Below, in pieces: positions 11,901-23,859 of a DNA stretch of 64,000 nt. The stretch's first letter is position 1; the number at the start of each line of letters is the position of its first letter. Source of the stretch: Orthonyx spaldingii (Eukaryota > Chordata > Aves > Passeriformes > Orthonychidae); NCBI GenBank assembly GCA_013397795.1, contig VZTJ01000638.1:547966-611965 (forward strand). The letters run 5' to 3'. The translations under genes and the position numbers were made by a program. A model generated the notes under the pieces. That model saw only the letters and a program-made list of their open reading frames with translations, searched no databases and was not told where the DNA came from.

Positions 11901-14131
11901 TGATTTCTAGCGTTGCATGGTACCCTCTTTCTTGTTCTTCCTTCATATAAATTATTTTGTGTATCAGGGAGATGTAGCCAAAGAAGTGACAATTGAAAGC
12001 TCAGTCTGTCTGGTCAGTTGAATAAAGTTTGCTGTTTGCTATGGAAAAGGCAATCAGTGCTGCAACAGATTTTCAGACTCATGTGCATGACACCCTCTCT
12101 ATAGGAAGAAAGTGTTGCTACAGAATTGAAAGAGATCTTTATGAGAACTGTACCTGGATTTGCCATCAGCAAATGGCAGGACTTATGAAAGGAAAAGCCA
12201 CCAGAACTGCTCCTCACTTTCTGACTTCTACATGCATCACTTAACGCCAGCCAAAAGCAGGACATGGAAATGGGAGAGTACTTACTCCTTTAATGTATAT
12301 AAAATATTCTGCAATGCAACTTGTAGCACTCAGTACAGCTGACAAGAGCTGACATTAATGGAAAATCAACAGATCTGGGTGGCACAGAGAGGAATTTGGT
12401 TCCTTTGCAAAGAAGGAGCTCTGTCTACTTGAAAAAATTGAGTTTAACTATGTAATCTCAGGATGAGTTGTATAAATATATTCCTCTAGATTTATTGGCT
12501 TGTCTTCATAAACAGCTGTGAGTTTGTGCTTTTTGTTCAGAGATGTAAACCAGCACAGCATGTTGGAGAGGGCGAATATACGGTTATTATTCAGTACATA
12601 AGAAATTAGAGAAGGGGTTGGGAAGCCCACTTATTACAGAAATCAACTCCTTGCTTATCTTTTGGGACAGCATCATTCCTAACTTGCACCACTACTCTCA
12701 GTAGGTACCTTTGCATGCTAAAGTGAGAAAGGTACCATGCCTTGCATCTAGTTAATTTCTGTCATATATGCAATTTGATTTTCTGGGGCAAAACAAACAA
12801 GCTCATTCCTTACAGCACTGGTTACCAGAATCAGTCCTCTCCACCCCTCACCTCCCCCCACCCTTCTCCTGCCCAACTATATTGAATGTCCAGGATTGGT
12901 TTCTAAAGCACCTTTTACCTACGATGTGCAGTTCCCAGTTCCCAAGGCAATTCCTTTCAGAGAATTGTTGACAGTAGGGAAATGCAAATGGAAGCATCAG
13001 AGGATCTCCACATTTTTACTTCCTTAGACAATCCAAATGTAACGGCCTATTTTGTGGGAGAGTCTCTCCTCAAAAAAAAAAAAAGAAAATACTGCAAACT
13101 GGTCTATGAGAGACATGTTTGTTCTTTTGTTTTAGTGCACTACCACCACAGTAAGATATGCTAAAAAAGTGAGCCATGCCCTCCTGGGCACCAGTGCAAT
13201 CCCCTTGCCTTCACTTTAAAAGCAACAGTGCAGCCTAGGGGAACTCTATAAAACATCTGGTTGAGAAGACAGGAGAAGAGCAGGACTCCTGCCTTTCTTC
13301 CTCCCCAGGTGCATTGGGTCAAAAAGTAACATTTTGTGTGTTTTTACAAAAAGTTAAGGAAACCTGATCACTGGGTAAAAGGCAGATAAATGAGGACGTG
13401 CCTTTTGCAGGTAACATGTTTTCTGCACATTTCTAAGGAAGTTTATCGTGAAGGCCCCCAAAGACTTTTAAAAACTGAAAACATTAACTCTCTACCCTCT
13501 ATCATGATCCATACTATTGTTACTAATTGCATCTCTGCTCCAAAATTAAAATTATTTAAACAGCATTGTGTGTTATATTCAGCCTATTCTGCTCTGTTCT
13601 ATTATATTTTATTTTATGATTTTTGAAAGAAACGTAAGTATCTCAGGATGTCAGGAGGTTTAATTTTCTCTCATACCTTCATGGGTAGACAATTATAATT
13701 CTGATTTGAAGAACTTTAAAGTGGACGTCTGCCCCACTTCTGTTCTAAATGCTGATGGGAAACATGCTACATATCCCTCTTGCTAACTTTGGTGCTGTCA
13801 CATAGTCACAAATCTTATTTCCTGCATTTGGAGGTGACAGGTATTGTGCCTCTGCTTCCAGCCTTTCTTATCTAAAGATGTCTTGTTCCAAGAGGCTTTT
13901 CCATAGGCTCAGCGGTGAGGAAAAATTGTAATTATTCTCATATTCCTCATTCTACACAAAACCTTTGTAAGAACAACAACATTGCGTGCAGTCTGGGGAG
14001 CTGTACAGCCACAGCATGCCAAAAACATGAGATTGCCACCAAAATAACCCCACTGAGAGCTTTTGTTTTCTCTACCCAACCATTAGTTTTGTCTCAGGGA
14101 CAGCTGCAAAAGGGTCTCTATCTGCACATAC
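8991..14131. other. Non-coding sequence without recognised genes
   Basis: Many short open frames (60-90 codons) occur on both strands, none with a recognised domain. Moderately GC-rich patches lie at about 9540-9760 and 10880-11000. No tRNA or confident transposon copy was found. Confidence 0.55.
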
Positions 14132-14334
14132 CACTTCATCTCTTAGACTTGGATATAAATAGAGTGGGAAGCCAAAAACCCAGAGGAGGGTGTAGAGTTC
14201 TGACTCTTTTCTGCGGCAGATATAATCGTCCATCACGTACTTCAGCTGGGTGAAGCCATGAGGGAAGAAGATACAGATAGGGTTGATTTCCACCTCCACT
14301 CTCTCCACAGGCAGAGCTACAGCTTGCACAGTGA
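14132..14334 (-). other. Exon-like block, 203 nt, unknown product
   Basis: On the minus strand this block starts after a pyrimidine-containing AG (14335-14336) and ends before GTATGT (14126-14131), a good donor match. One frame is open throughout. Its codons look coding-like: many begin with G, as in the run encoding VERVEVEIN, and the middle reads FPHGFTQLKYVMDDY. Open sequence continues past the donor to 14072. I do not recognise the protein, and no partner exon was found nearby. It could be an internal exon of a minus-strand gene, a fragment of a processed pseudogene, or chance. The acceptor polypyrimidine tract is short and interrupted by purines, which weakens the exon reading. Confidence 0.22.
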
Positions 14335-15088
14335 CTGGAACAAGACCGGCTCAGGAAATGAAGAGTAGCACATCACTCATTTTTCCTGCCTGTTTGCTCC
14401 TAATTATCTTGCAATACATCTCACTGGTAGTTTTATCACACAGAAAGACAGAAGGTCCTTCTGGTTACAGCACATAATGACGACTTTTAAAATGGCTTGC
14501 TATTCATTCCTGGGAAAACCTCAGCCTCTTTCTCCCTCCCTCAAGCTAACTGCCTCTTCTTCTGGGGTTATTGTTTTGGTTTGGGTTTTTTGGGGGGGGA
14601 GGTAGGATGTCAATTATCTGATAATGTAATCTGATAAAAGGAAAAGAAAGGCCAGCAGAGGTGGCTTTCTCTTTCTTTTGATGAGACTGTGGCCACACTG
14701 AAAAAAGTGTCAACAATCTAAATAATTTAATTTTGACTAATACAACACCTCTTACAGGCTTGAGCTATGCAACTCCTGTGTAGCTCTTAGTACAAATCAA
14801 CAGAGCCACTTTTATACTTGTCTTCCAATATTTCTCTCCAACCTCAGAGAAACAGAGAATTGCTAGAGGGCAATGAACTCTCATTTTGCCACTGACATTT
14901 CTGCAATCCATCTCCCTGAGTTGGGAGACCCTTTCACAGATCCGGAACCTCACCAGCATAAGGAAGAGTTAGTATAATTAAGAATTAGACACAAGGTCTC
15001 TAAAATGGGAATCATAACAATGACTAACGTCACAAGAGTGTTTTCAGAATTAATTCATGTAAGTAAAGCACTTACAAGATAAAAATGT
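14335..15088. other. Non-coding sequence, nothing recognised
   Basis: Open frames are under 65 codons. A T/G-rich run lies at 14565-14605. No repeat family or RNA gene was recognised. Confidence 0.55.
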
Positions 15089-15150
15089 AGGAGCTGCCAC
15101 ATCACATTAGACCACTGCTCCATCTAGTAGAACATCCCATGTGCAACAAA
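15089..15150 (+). mobile_element. Possible ancient CR1-type LINE fragment
   Basis: The words GAGCTGCCA, then a 'cagaccactggtccatctag'-like phrase and an 'acatccca' word, follow the order of the common 3' region of old amniote CR1 copies (turtle, crocodile and bird). Divergence is high and only about 60 bp can be followed, so subfamily and ends are uncertain. Confidence 0.4.
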
Positions 15151-15593
15151 CAGCAGCAATTAATGCAGGGTAGCAGAACTGGGGTCCCCCCCCTCCATGC
15201 AGGAACAGGGTTCAGTCTAAGAACAGTCAATACTAGTCCTTGGCTACAGCATTATTTTGTTACTTAGGTGAGATATTTAAGCCCCTACAACTCACTGCCA
15301 CTAAACAAAGTGGTCTTGCAATGAAAGGAAGGAACCAGGCTCAGCAAGAGTTGGGTACAGTGGTTGTGCAGCTGCACATTCATTCCTGTGTAGGACAGTT
15401 TCTGATCAAGAGCTTTTGCTTATCAGTGAAAGAATCTAAAATTATTCTAAAAATCTTAAGTTTCAGAAATACTTTTTGAAAAAATGCACAGTAGGATAGA
15501 AGTACTTCTAAAATTGGTATACAAGAAGATATATACATACATGCATACATGAACAAGCTGGTTTAAAAAGTAACCTCATCCTTCCTGGCTCTA

Positions 15594-15670
15594 CTTTGAG
15601 CAGGGTGAGGGTTGGACCCAGATGACTTAAGGAGGTTCTTTCAGATTTTTATTATTCCAGGATTATGTGA
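15594..15670 (+). mobile_element. CR1 LINE 3' end, degraded
   Basis: Starts with TTTGAGCAGG, continues with GGTTGGACCCAGATGACTT, and ends with ATTATTCCAGGATTATGTGA. This is the order of an avian CR1 sense-strand 3' end: the 'gttggactagatgac' phrase followed by the terminal ATTCTATG-type octamer repeat. Only the last 75-80 bp remain, which fits the severe 5' truncation usual for CR1 insertions. No coding part survives. Confidence 0.6.
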
Positions 15671-16270
15671 ATCCACAATTTTCCACAGCAGAGCTCTGTC
15701 ACTGAACTTGAAACAAACTGTGGTAAACACAATTTTCAAGGAAAATATTATCAGGGAAGTTTCTTAGGTCCAGGATAGAAACTCTACTTTAAAGTGAACA
15801 GGTTCCCGTGCTCCCTCACCCACTGGAGAAGTCCTGACCCCAGTCTTTCAAAAGCTACTTTCTTTATGAAAAAGTTTCATAAGGTTTCACTCTCACATTC
15901 CAAAATTGCAAGTACTTTCACCATAGGACTGCTTTCTGGCCAGCTCACCTATATGACTCTGCATCCTGCAAGTACCTGCAGACTTTACATCACTGCTAAC
16001 ATCAGTTGTGTCAAGGGCAACGACAATCTTTCCGTGATGTTTCACTATCTCAGATGGTTTGACAACTTTATTTTAATTCTTACAGGTTTTTCACTGTATG
16101 AAACAGCCTTATCTGAAAAGCAGATGTATGAATTCAGATGAGTGTGTCTTAAGAGTGAGGTTTTAAAATTTGGTTTTAGTTTTGTATTAATCATGCAGTG
16201 TTTAACAGAAACAATCTATACAATGCAAAACCCTCCTGAAAGACAGAGCCACAATATATTTTTGTGCATG
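15671..16270. other. Non-coding sequence, nothing recognised
   Basis: A 115-codon plus-strand frame (15794-16141) shows no domain or repeat signature and probably arose by chance. The rest is AT-rich unique sequence leading into the pentanucleotide repeat. Confidence 0.5.
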
Positions 16271-16400
16271 ATTCTATTCTATTCTATTCTATTCTATTCT
16301 ATTCTATTCTATTCTATTCTATTCTATTCTATTCTATTCTATTCTATTCTATTCTATTCTATTCCATTCCATTCCATTCCATTCCATTCCATTCCATTCC
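16271..16400. repeat. ATTCT/ATTCC compound pentanucleotide microsatellite
   Basis: Eighteen perfect ATTCT units (16271-16360) are followed, in register and with no transition unit, by eight perfect ATTCC units (16361-16400). The open frames across it (repeated FYSIL and FHSIP residues) are artefacts of the 5-bp period. The purity suggests recent, active slippage. ATTCC is the same motif as the GGAAT simple satellite on the other strand. Confidence 0.98.
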
Positions 16401-18547
16401 ACATTCTACTTCTGGACAGTGTAATGAAAACCCCAACAAATTAGAAGATAATCTGTGAAAAAATCAAATCCCTCATAACTGACCGAACCATAAATGAGTC
16501 TTACATTACTGGGACTGGATAAAGTATCATCAGTGCCAGATTATTACATAAGAATATGTTAGTAATGTAGCAGCAGTCTAGTCTTTTAAGATGTGAAAGA
16601 GCGTTATCTAACCTCTCTGCAAAGTTCAGGAAGAGGAGCCATATGTCCAAATAATCATTTTCTTGCTGGTGTTTAACATGTCATTTTTTTCAAGGGGCCT
16701 ATTTCAAGTTAAAAAAAAAAAAGGTGTGAAATGCATTTTGATTTTTTTTTTTCCTTTGGCAAAAGCAGCTCATTTTCAAGCTTGCAAGGAAACAAGAAAA
16801 ACAAAATCAAATGTCAAGTAGATTTGCTCTTTGTTGTAATTAATACGCAAGCATTTGCTCGTAGATGGTCCTGAGCCTGAAAACAAGTAGTGCCAGTTGT
16901 GGTGCTATTAAAAGTAGTTCTCTGGCTTCAAAGGGCCAAATGTACAAGGAGTGAAAGTCTCAACTCCAGGCAGTGGCCCTAGGCCAGCGTCCATCAGCTG
17001 AGGGTGTGACCACAAAGGAAGGACAGCACGAAGCCTGATGGCTGAGGACTGAGGATGCACCATGTGCTTGCAGCACTGGGCCCTGAGCGTGACGAGACAA
17101 TAAAGAAAGGTAGGGCAGACTTCTTCAGAGCAGGAGGAGGGGAATGGCTACCTGAAAATAAAGGAATTCCAAAGGCCCATGCTGCAGACTACATGCATGC
17201 TCAGTTTCTGGCTGAGGAAGTTACGTGAGATTTCTCTTTGAGTCAGAGCAATGTAGTGGATAAAAAGGCCCTGTCTAGCCAGGGGGATTTCCTGAGGCCA
17301 TCACAGACCAGCTCCACACGCTCTTAAGAGGCTCGTTTTCATGAGAGTTCTTGTTGCATTTGTAACGCTGGCTCCAGGCCCCTAGAGCTTCAAGTGCTAC
17401 ATCACAGTGCTACAAGCCCAGTGCTGAATGCTTGGCACACGACCAGGCATCTTCCCTTCCCTCTCTCTGTTCCCTCAAGTCAGCAGGTGGGGCTCCAGGG
17501 CTCCATCTTGTTTTGATATGTGTGGGGAATTTTTTTCTCCAAGAAGAAAAAAAATGAAGATGAAATTTCCCATTGAATATTTGCTATTCTCCTTTCCCCC
17601 ATGTTGTTCTGTGGAGGTGTTTGGAGACAGAGAGAAAAAAACCCATTTTTTTTCCTTCCTCCTCAAAGGGGCTTGGTATTTTTCCTGAAATGGGATGCTG
17701 GAAACACCTCATCACTGAGGGCTATTGGCCTGACATCTGCTCATCTTCACATCAGGGTGAATCAGTAGTGATTCCAGTGAGGTCACCAGGAGTGCTCTGG
17801 CAGGCAGCTCCCCTTGTCGGATGCGGGGTCAGCCCTGCCGAGCCAAACTCTTCCACAGGACCAGCCAGGGTCCACACCCTGTGCCAGGTCACAGAATGGG
17901 TGTACATGGATGCAGGGCAAAGAAAATATAAACCTCTACCAATTTCCCCTGTGAAATAATCATAAAAGTGCTGGAACTCAAATGTTGGAGGGAAGAATTA
18001 GGGGACAAAGCCAGCACCAGCAAAAAACCCTACCAACAAAAGTGTGTGATATTGGCCAGGATAAGAGAGAATCAGGGCAACGTATATTATTTTGTTACTT
18101 ACTTTCCCACACACTGATGTCCGATGTGTAATTCTCTCCTATCATTTAGGTCACTGCTGGATTTAGCCATTTGGGTTTGAACAATTAATTCTTTTCAGCG
18201 ATAGAATTATTCCATTCTTGAAACTGGTTTGAACAGTAGATTAGTTCTAGATTAAATAATTTAACTACAGATCAGTAGTAGGTGTTTGTTCTATATTAAG
18301 TTGGCATACCTGTCGAGCAGGTATTACTTTTTAACATTTCAATATACTTAATAATTTATAATACTACACTGTAAACTGGCTGAATAACCATCATCTTGGA
18401 ACACTACAGCCAATACCTCCAAATTTAATCTCTTCTCCAAAAAGCCTTGCTCAATCTTTTAAATGGTCAGCTACGTGGAGAAAGGAAGGAATATAACCAC
18501 AAAAGACTAAGAAAAGAAAGCTGCTTAACTCTGTGAGCATAAGCTTT
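16401..18547. other. Non-coding sequence with one candidate conserved block
   Basis: No gene is recognised. Around 16740-16880 a non-repetitive block contains an AATTAATAC core and several tightly spaced unique words and may be a regulatory element. GC-richer sequence at 16930-17400 and 17750-17900 holds only short or domain-free frames. Confidence 0.45.
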
Positions 18548-18665
18548 CAGGTTGCTTGACCTTAAGCAAATGCTATGCCTTGGTTTCTCCATCTCTAACA
18601 GCGGTACCTAATTAATTGATTGCTATAAACATCATGCAGTTATTCATAAGGTGCTTTTCAGCAAA
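18548..18665 (+). mobile_element. MIR-like SINE remnant
   Basis: The order of words follows the MIR core: a 'gcttgaccttaagcaaatg' phrase, then 'ccttggtttctccatctcta', then 'ggtacctaattaattgattg', ending near AAGGTGCTTTTC. In MIR consensus terms these match the 'gaccttgggcaagtcac', 'cctcagtttcctcatctgta' and 'gtacctacctcataggg' segments. Divergence is high, as expected for a repeat older than the bird-mammal split. Confidence 0.5.
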
Positions 18666-18754
18666 CAACTTGAGGCAGATATTTCAAATGACTTACCAGA
18701 AAACCTCTTGAAATGACCCTTCACTTCAAAGAACTATGTAGTTAGGTATTCTGT

Positions 18755-18835
18755 TAAATCCAGGTTCATCCTGTGCCTCAGTTTCCCTTACAGCTAAGTG
18801 CTGAAAATATGACCTCCTTACTTCACAGAAATCCA
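18755..18835 (+). mobile_element. Second MIR-like SINE remnant
   Basis: The phrase TCCTGTGCCTCAGTTTCCCTT, a spacer and GACCTCCTTACTTCACAG match the centre of a MIR-type SINE in the same orientation as the copy about 100 bp upstream. The two may be separate insertions or a duplicated pair. The ends cannot be placed. Confidence 0.45.
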
Positions 18836-21800
18836 GGCAAAGCTAAGTCATTAACCATCACTTAGTAACAGCAAATCCTTGGGCAGAAAGTCTTGGAGAA
18901 TGCCATAACATCAGATACTATGGATAACTGAGGCAGAAGAGGCCCAGAGCTCACACCATAAGAAATTTTGGTGTTCATCATATCAGAACCAAAAAGATCT
19001 GGAGTCAGTTTTGCACAGAGCAGCAGCATCTGGGAGCCATGAAGACAAGTTACGCTCCACTTTCAGGGGAGAGAGAAGGCTTCAGGCTGCTCCCTCCCAT
19101 GCCATTTCTCACTCACAGTGAGAAGGGCAGGCTGCTTCTGCTCGGCTGGAAACAGGGGCACCACACAGATACCTGCTTCCTAAAAGGAAATGCAAGAGTG
19201 AGAAGAAGAGGTGGATGGAGAAGGAATGAAGGAAGGGCATATTTTCAGTTTTCATCAAACTTTCAAAAGTGGCAAAATTACTTTCCAGAAAAGGAGAATA
19301 CTGGAGATACGTAAGCTAAATGGGCTGCTCAAACGTCATATTTAAGTTCAACCAATTATATTATTAAGGATCAGGAAAGATCAGTTTGGGTTACAGAAAT
19401 GTGCAATTGGCCAGCTGCACTAAATATGGCCTTTACCTTCCTGCAGTGCTTAGGTTGGGACAAACTGAAATCAAGGCACTGGGGGTAACTTCTGATACAG
19501 AGCAGAGAAACTTGTCCTCCCTCCTGTTATTGTTATGAGGTCTGAAAGGCTGCAGACAGAGGACTCATCACTGGAGAAGCCACAGTGTACATTATGGAAA
19601 TAAACTGGAAGCACAGTTAAAGGTTAGCACGTCTTTTCCCCTCCAGTTGCCACTGATATAAATGAAACCCATTCTTGCACTGGCAAAGGGAAAAAAAAGA
19701 CGAGTTTATGTCACCATCCCTTCTCTAAAGTCTCAGATTTGATGACTAACAGGCTACAATATTTTAGTAGGAAAAAGGCCTGGTTTTTACTTAAAAGGCC
19801 CAGAAGTATACAGAGAAAGTAATTTTCAAGGCCAGAGGGTTGTTTTGACATTTAAGAAATACTAAAACAGAATTTGGCTTTTAAATTTGTAAACCAGAAC
19901 TACTTCCTGACCTGAGAGACAATCTGCCAATTTTCTAGCTGACCCCAGGCTCTTCAGAGTAAGCTAGAATTATCAGATATATTGCATTGTCTAGGTGCAC
20001 ACCTCTGATTTTAAAACGAAATTTTGATCAGCCTTAAAAGACCACAGTTTCTGAGACCCTTTACGGAAGTAACACGCAGCCCTTGTCACAGTAACTGAAG
20101 AGGCTCTCTTTAATAACCGCTTTGGTAGAGTTTTTTGCTTACTATTGGAAAATTCAATTGCTTAACATGCACTAATAAAAAAAATGAGGGAAATAGAAAT
20201 ATTTCAGCACGCAGAAACCAAAAACCTCCTTTTATTTTACACCAAGCCTTTGATCCTCCCACCAATCCTGTTGCAATACAAATGAATTTCATTTAATGTT
20301 ACATCTGACGAGCCAGACTTCTGTGAGATTGTAAAACTCTGCTAAATCCCTGGGCAAACTGTAAGCGGGCTGAGGGGAAGGTTCACAAATTCACAAATAC
20401 CACGTACATGCAGGTGGATGGCACAAACATGGGTAGCACAACCTTTCTGTGCCAGCTCAACAAAACTTTGTGCATTTATAGTATCAAAGGGTCACACTGT
20501 TGCTTAAAATGTGCAAGAGATTGCATTGCTTCTCCTGCCTACTCCCTGGCTCTACTTGTGCAAAAACTTGGGTTGTAAAATAGTCATGTTACTTTAAATG
20601 GAGGGGCTGTACTTTCTGCTTTGCCTCTCACACCAAAGCAGCCAAACAAATTTTGCTGTTTCAATTAGGCAAGAGAAATGAAACTTTTAATTGTGTTTTC
20701 TCCATACTTTTGTTATTTCAGTGACAAAGTCTGAAAACTTTCAGCCAAAACTGGCAACACCTTAAGATGCAGTCCTGCAAAGCAGCTGAGCTGAAGAACA
20801 AAAACCTGATGGAGTGGAGTGGGAGCAAAGAGGATGCTGCAAGGTTTCTGCTGCTTCCTAAGTGTATCCCATATGCACCCATGCTATTTAAATTATGCCA
20901 ATTCTTGTATGGACTATAATGGGAAATACTTTCTAAGACTGCTTGCTAGATTTGTTTCTCCTACTTCAATCATTTGGAATGTAATTGTAATAAATCTTCT
21001 TTTTGTTGTTTTTGGTTTGGGTTTTTTTTTTAAGTTCTGTTCATAATAGTTAGCAGAAAAACAGAGAATTTGTCAGCCTGCAACTTTGTTACATCAAACT
21101 GACCTGAGTATTACAGGACGCAACTTTCTCTCTAGGAAAGGATTTATCTTCAACAGACTATCCAACTTGCTGGCTTCTGCCTTTTGGTAATTCTTCTTCT
21201 CTTTTCTCTATCCAGTCATCTCAGCACATCATCCTCTAGCCAACAAATATTTAAAATTCATACAATCTAAAAGATGACTCAGAAAGCAAGAACTGATGAG
21301 TTCTGACAAAAAGATCCACGAACCTGGCACTTTCTGGTGCACAGGATATTCACATACAAGGAGAGATATGCATAACAACACTACTCAGCATTTGAATTTT
21401 TTTAGGTACAAGACTTGCAAAACACTTAAACACAATAATGGAGAAGTTTTGGATCAGATAATTATTTGTGAAGCTGAGGAAGTGATACTGCTAGCAAAAG
21501 GAGAAGAGTGTAATTTTCTTCTAATGCCCAGTTAAAGGCTGGCTTAGGCTGTGATTCTGGTTTTGGCAGGAGTAGAAGGACAGCTTCTTGTGAGAACCAC
21601 TGCAACACTAGACAGCTCAAAGTGGAAATGATAAAGGGAAAACAAAACTGAAGCCCTTTGTGAGCAAAATGGTCAATATATAGGGCACACAGCCAAAACT
21701 TTTGAAAAGCTGAGAGAAGACTGATGACACCTGCTTTTGCTGAGGGAATCTGTGGAGTTAGGTGCTCCTACCTGGCTAAATTCAAGTTTTCCTTCGTGTA

Positions 21801-23639
21801 AATCCGTAGTGTAGATGCAGAGATTAAATCTAACCAATTCTAGGGCTACTGTAAATGTGCCTGCAAAGATTGCAATGTCTCATGATTACCATTTCTCAAG
21901 GAGCTCAGATCAACTATGTCGAGAAAATGAAATTATGTCCCACTGAAAATATCAATACCAAATTCTTAATCTGAGGTTGCTACTGGAAATCTGCATAATG
22001 CACAAAGCAGCATTGAATCTTTGCTCCCAGAATTGTTGATTCTGCCAAGTTAAAAAAGTGAAAGCCATAAAAGCCTGTTTAATTGGAAAAGTAAGACAAT
22101 GACACTCTGAACATTGACAAGGAGTGGGCTTATTAGGTTAGAAAAGCATCTCTACAAAACCTCTACTAATATCTGAACTTCAAGAGGAATGGTATTCTGG
22201 TGAGCTGAGTCATGGCTGACACCATGAAGATGAAATTGAGGTGCAACAACAGGATATCAAGTGATTTCCCCACCATCAAGAGGGAGTTTTATAGCTGGGG
22301 TTAAAGTGAAAAATTCATGGTTTCTGTTAGCAAACCACAAGCTCATATTGCTTTTACTCAAACAGATTTCCCTTCACCATACTGTACTTTTCTTCTTGCT
22401 GACTGCTCACTGTGACCATCCAAAACCACTCCTATTTGTGTTCTTTTTCACACACACCACCCTGAAAAAAAATTCAGTATGAAAGTAGAGCAGTTTCCTC
22501 CAATACAGTTCAACATCCAAACTAAGCAGCAGTAAAATCATATTTATTCAGTGACTGAGGTTTCAAACAGTAAAGTGATTGTTAGAGAGGTATAGACTGG
22601 GCCATGCACTGAAAAAGACCCCAGAAGAGGTTTCTGGTGACAGTTCTCTCACCTTGACAGTCCTCGAGAGCAGAGGGGGAGAAGGAGGAGTGTATGCACA
22701 CTTGAACTGGGGGTGATATTTGAATACAGTCAAGCTTCATGATCACAGTAGCCAGAATTTGGCAGGCTTTGCCTTTGGGAGTGAAGTGTGGAGACAGAAA
22801 GAAGGGAGCTGGGTACCTGAGCCCAGCCCACGCGTGTGAGAGAGGATCTTCACCTATGAGCTGGGTGTGCCTGAAACGGGAGTCAGAGGGAGAGAGAAGC
22901 CAGGAGCTCTCTGATGCCAAGTGCGCTCCCACACTGCCAAGTTGAGCAATCCCAAGGCACGGGTGCTAAATGTGGTCTTCTCTTTCTGTTTGCAGACTCT
23001 GGCAAACCCTCTACCTTTCTCTATGTCTTTGTTTTCCTGTTTGAATATGTGGTATTCCAATGAAATATAAATATTAATATTTGATTAGCGCTCAGCTACA
23101 AAGCTTAGTTCCTTAAAGTTTAGTACAGGTCTTTGAAATCCTTGAAAAACTATATAAATATGAATCCTTTTATTTTTATAGCATTACATTAACAACTGTA
23201 CAGTGGAAGTTGATGAATTAAATAATCTCTGTCTATATTTGCTCACACCTTTGTGAAACTGTTACCTTTTCAGCTGCTATTTCTCATGCTTTGTCTCAAT
23301 CCAGAAATGTCATTTTTGGTAAAGTTTTGCAAAAAACCATTCAGCTGCTTTTGAGTCATCCAAGTATGTAAAAAACAGTTTCCAGCTGTTAAGTTTTCCA
23401 TAAGCCTTTTTTTCTCAAACATGCTTGTATAATTATAACACAGCTTTGTTTTAAAACATCAAACTTGACACGTACATAGTCCTGAAAGAGAAGTAGCAGC
23501 ACTGACATGTTTGAAACCTTTTAGTTTTGAAATAACAAGTTTTTTACCATATTAAAATATCTTTATTTTCTTACATATTCTTCCAGACACCAAACTACAC
23601 TTTTCTAACTGTAGACAGCCAATTGTGTAAATGACCGGT
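18836..23639. other. Non-coding sequence without recognised genes
   Basis: Only short open frames (60-116 codons) are present, with no recognisable motif. Base composition is AT-rich and no repeat family was identified. The minus-strand 116-codon frame at 22582-22932 has no repeat signature or domain. Confidence 0.5.
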
Positions 23640-23680
23640 AAAAAAAGAAAAAAAAAGAAAAAAAAAAGGATAAAAAAAGA
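23640..23680. repeat. A-rich (AAAAAAG) simple repeat
   Basis: Runs of 6-8 adenines separated by single guanines, ending in GGATAAAAAAAGATA. It does not adjoin the CR1 3' end at 23860, so it is not that element's tail. Confidence 0.85.
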
Positions 23681-23859
23681 TACTATTCTTGCAATCTGTG
23701 ACTAAGCTGTAGCAGGAAGACTCGGGGACAATTTTAATTATTGCATATTTTCATTTTGGTATAGAATGGCATGAAATCAGACTGGAGGTGATTCCTCACT
23801 TATATTCTGCCTAGACAGAAATGCACTGACCTGACACCCAGCAGCAAAGAATCAGCCAT

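Noticed and set aside
16271..16400. Orthology to the human SCA10 (ATXN10) ATTCT repeat
   Set aside because: Only the repeat unit is shared; no ATXN10 exon or flanking similarity is visible, so this is treated as coincidence.
16142..16458. Open frames with repeated FYSIL and FHSIP residues
   Set aside because: Translation of the ATTCT/ATTCC repeat; no independent coding signal outside it.
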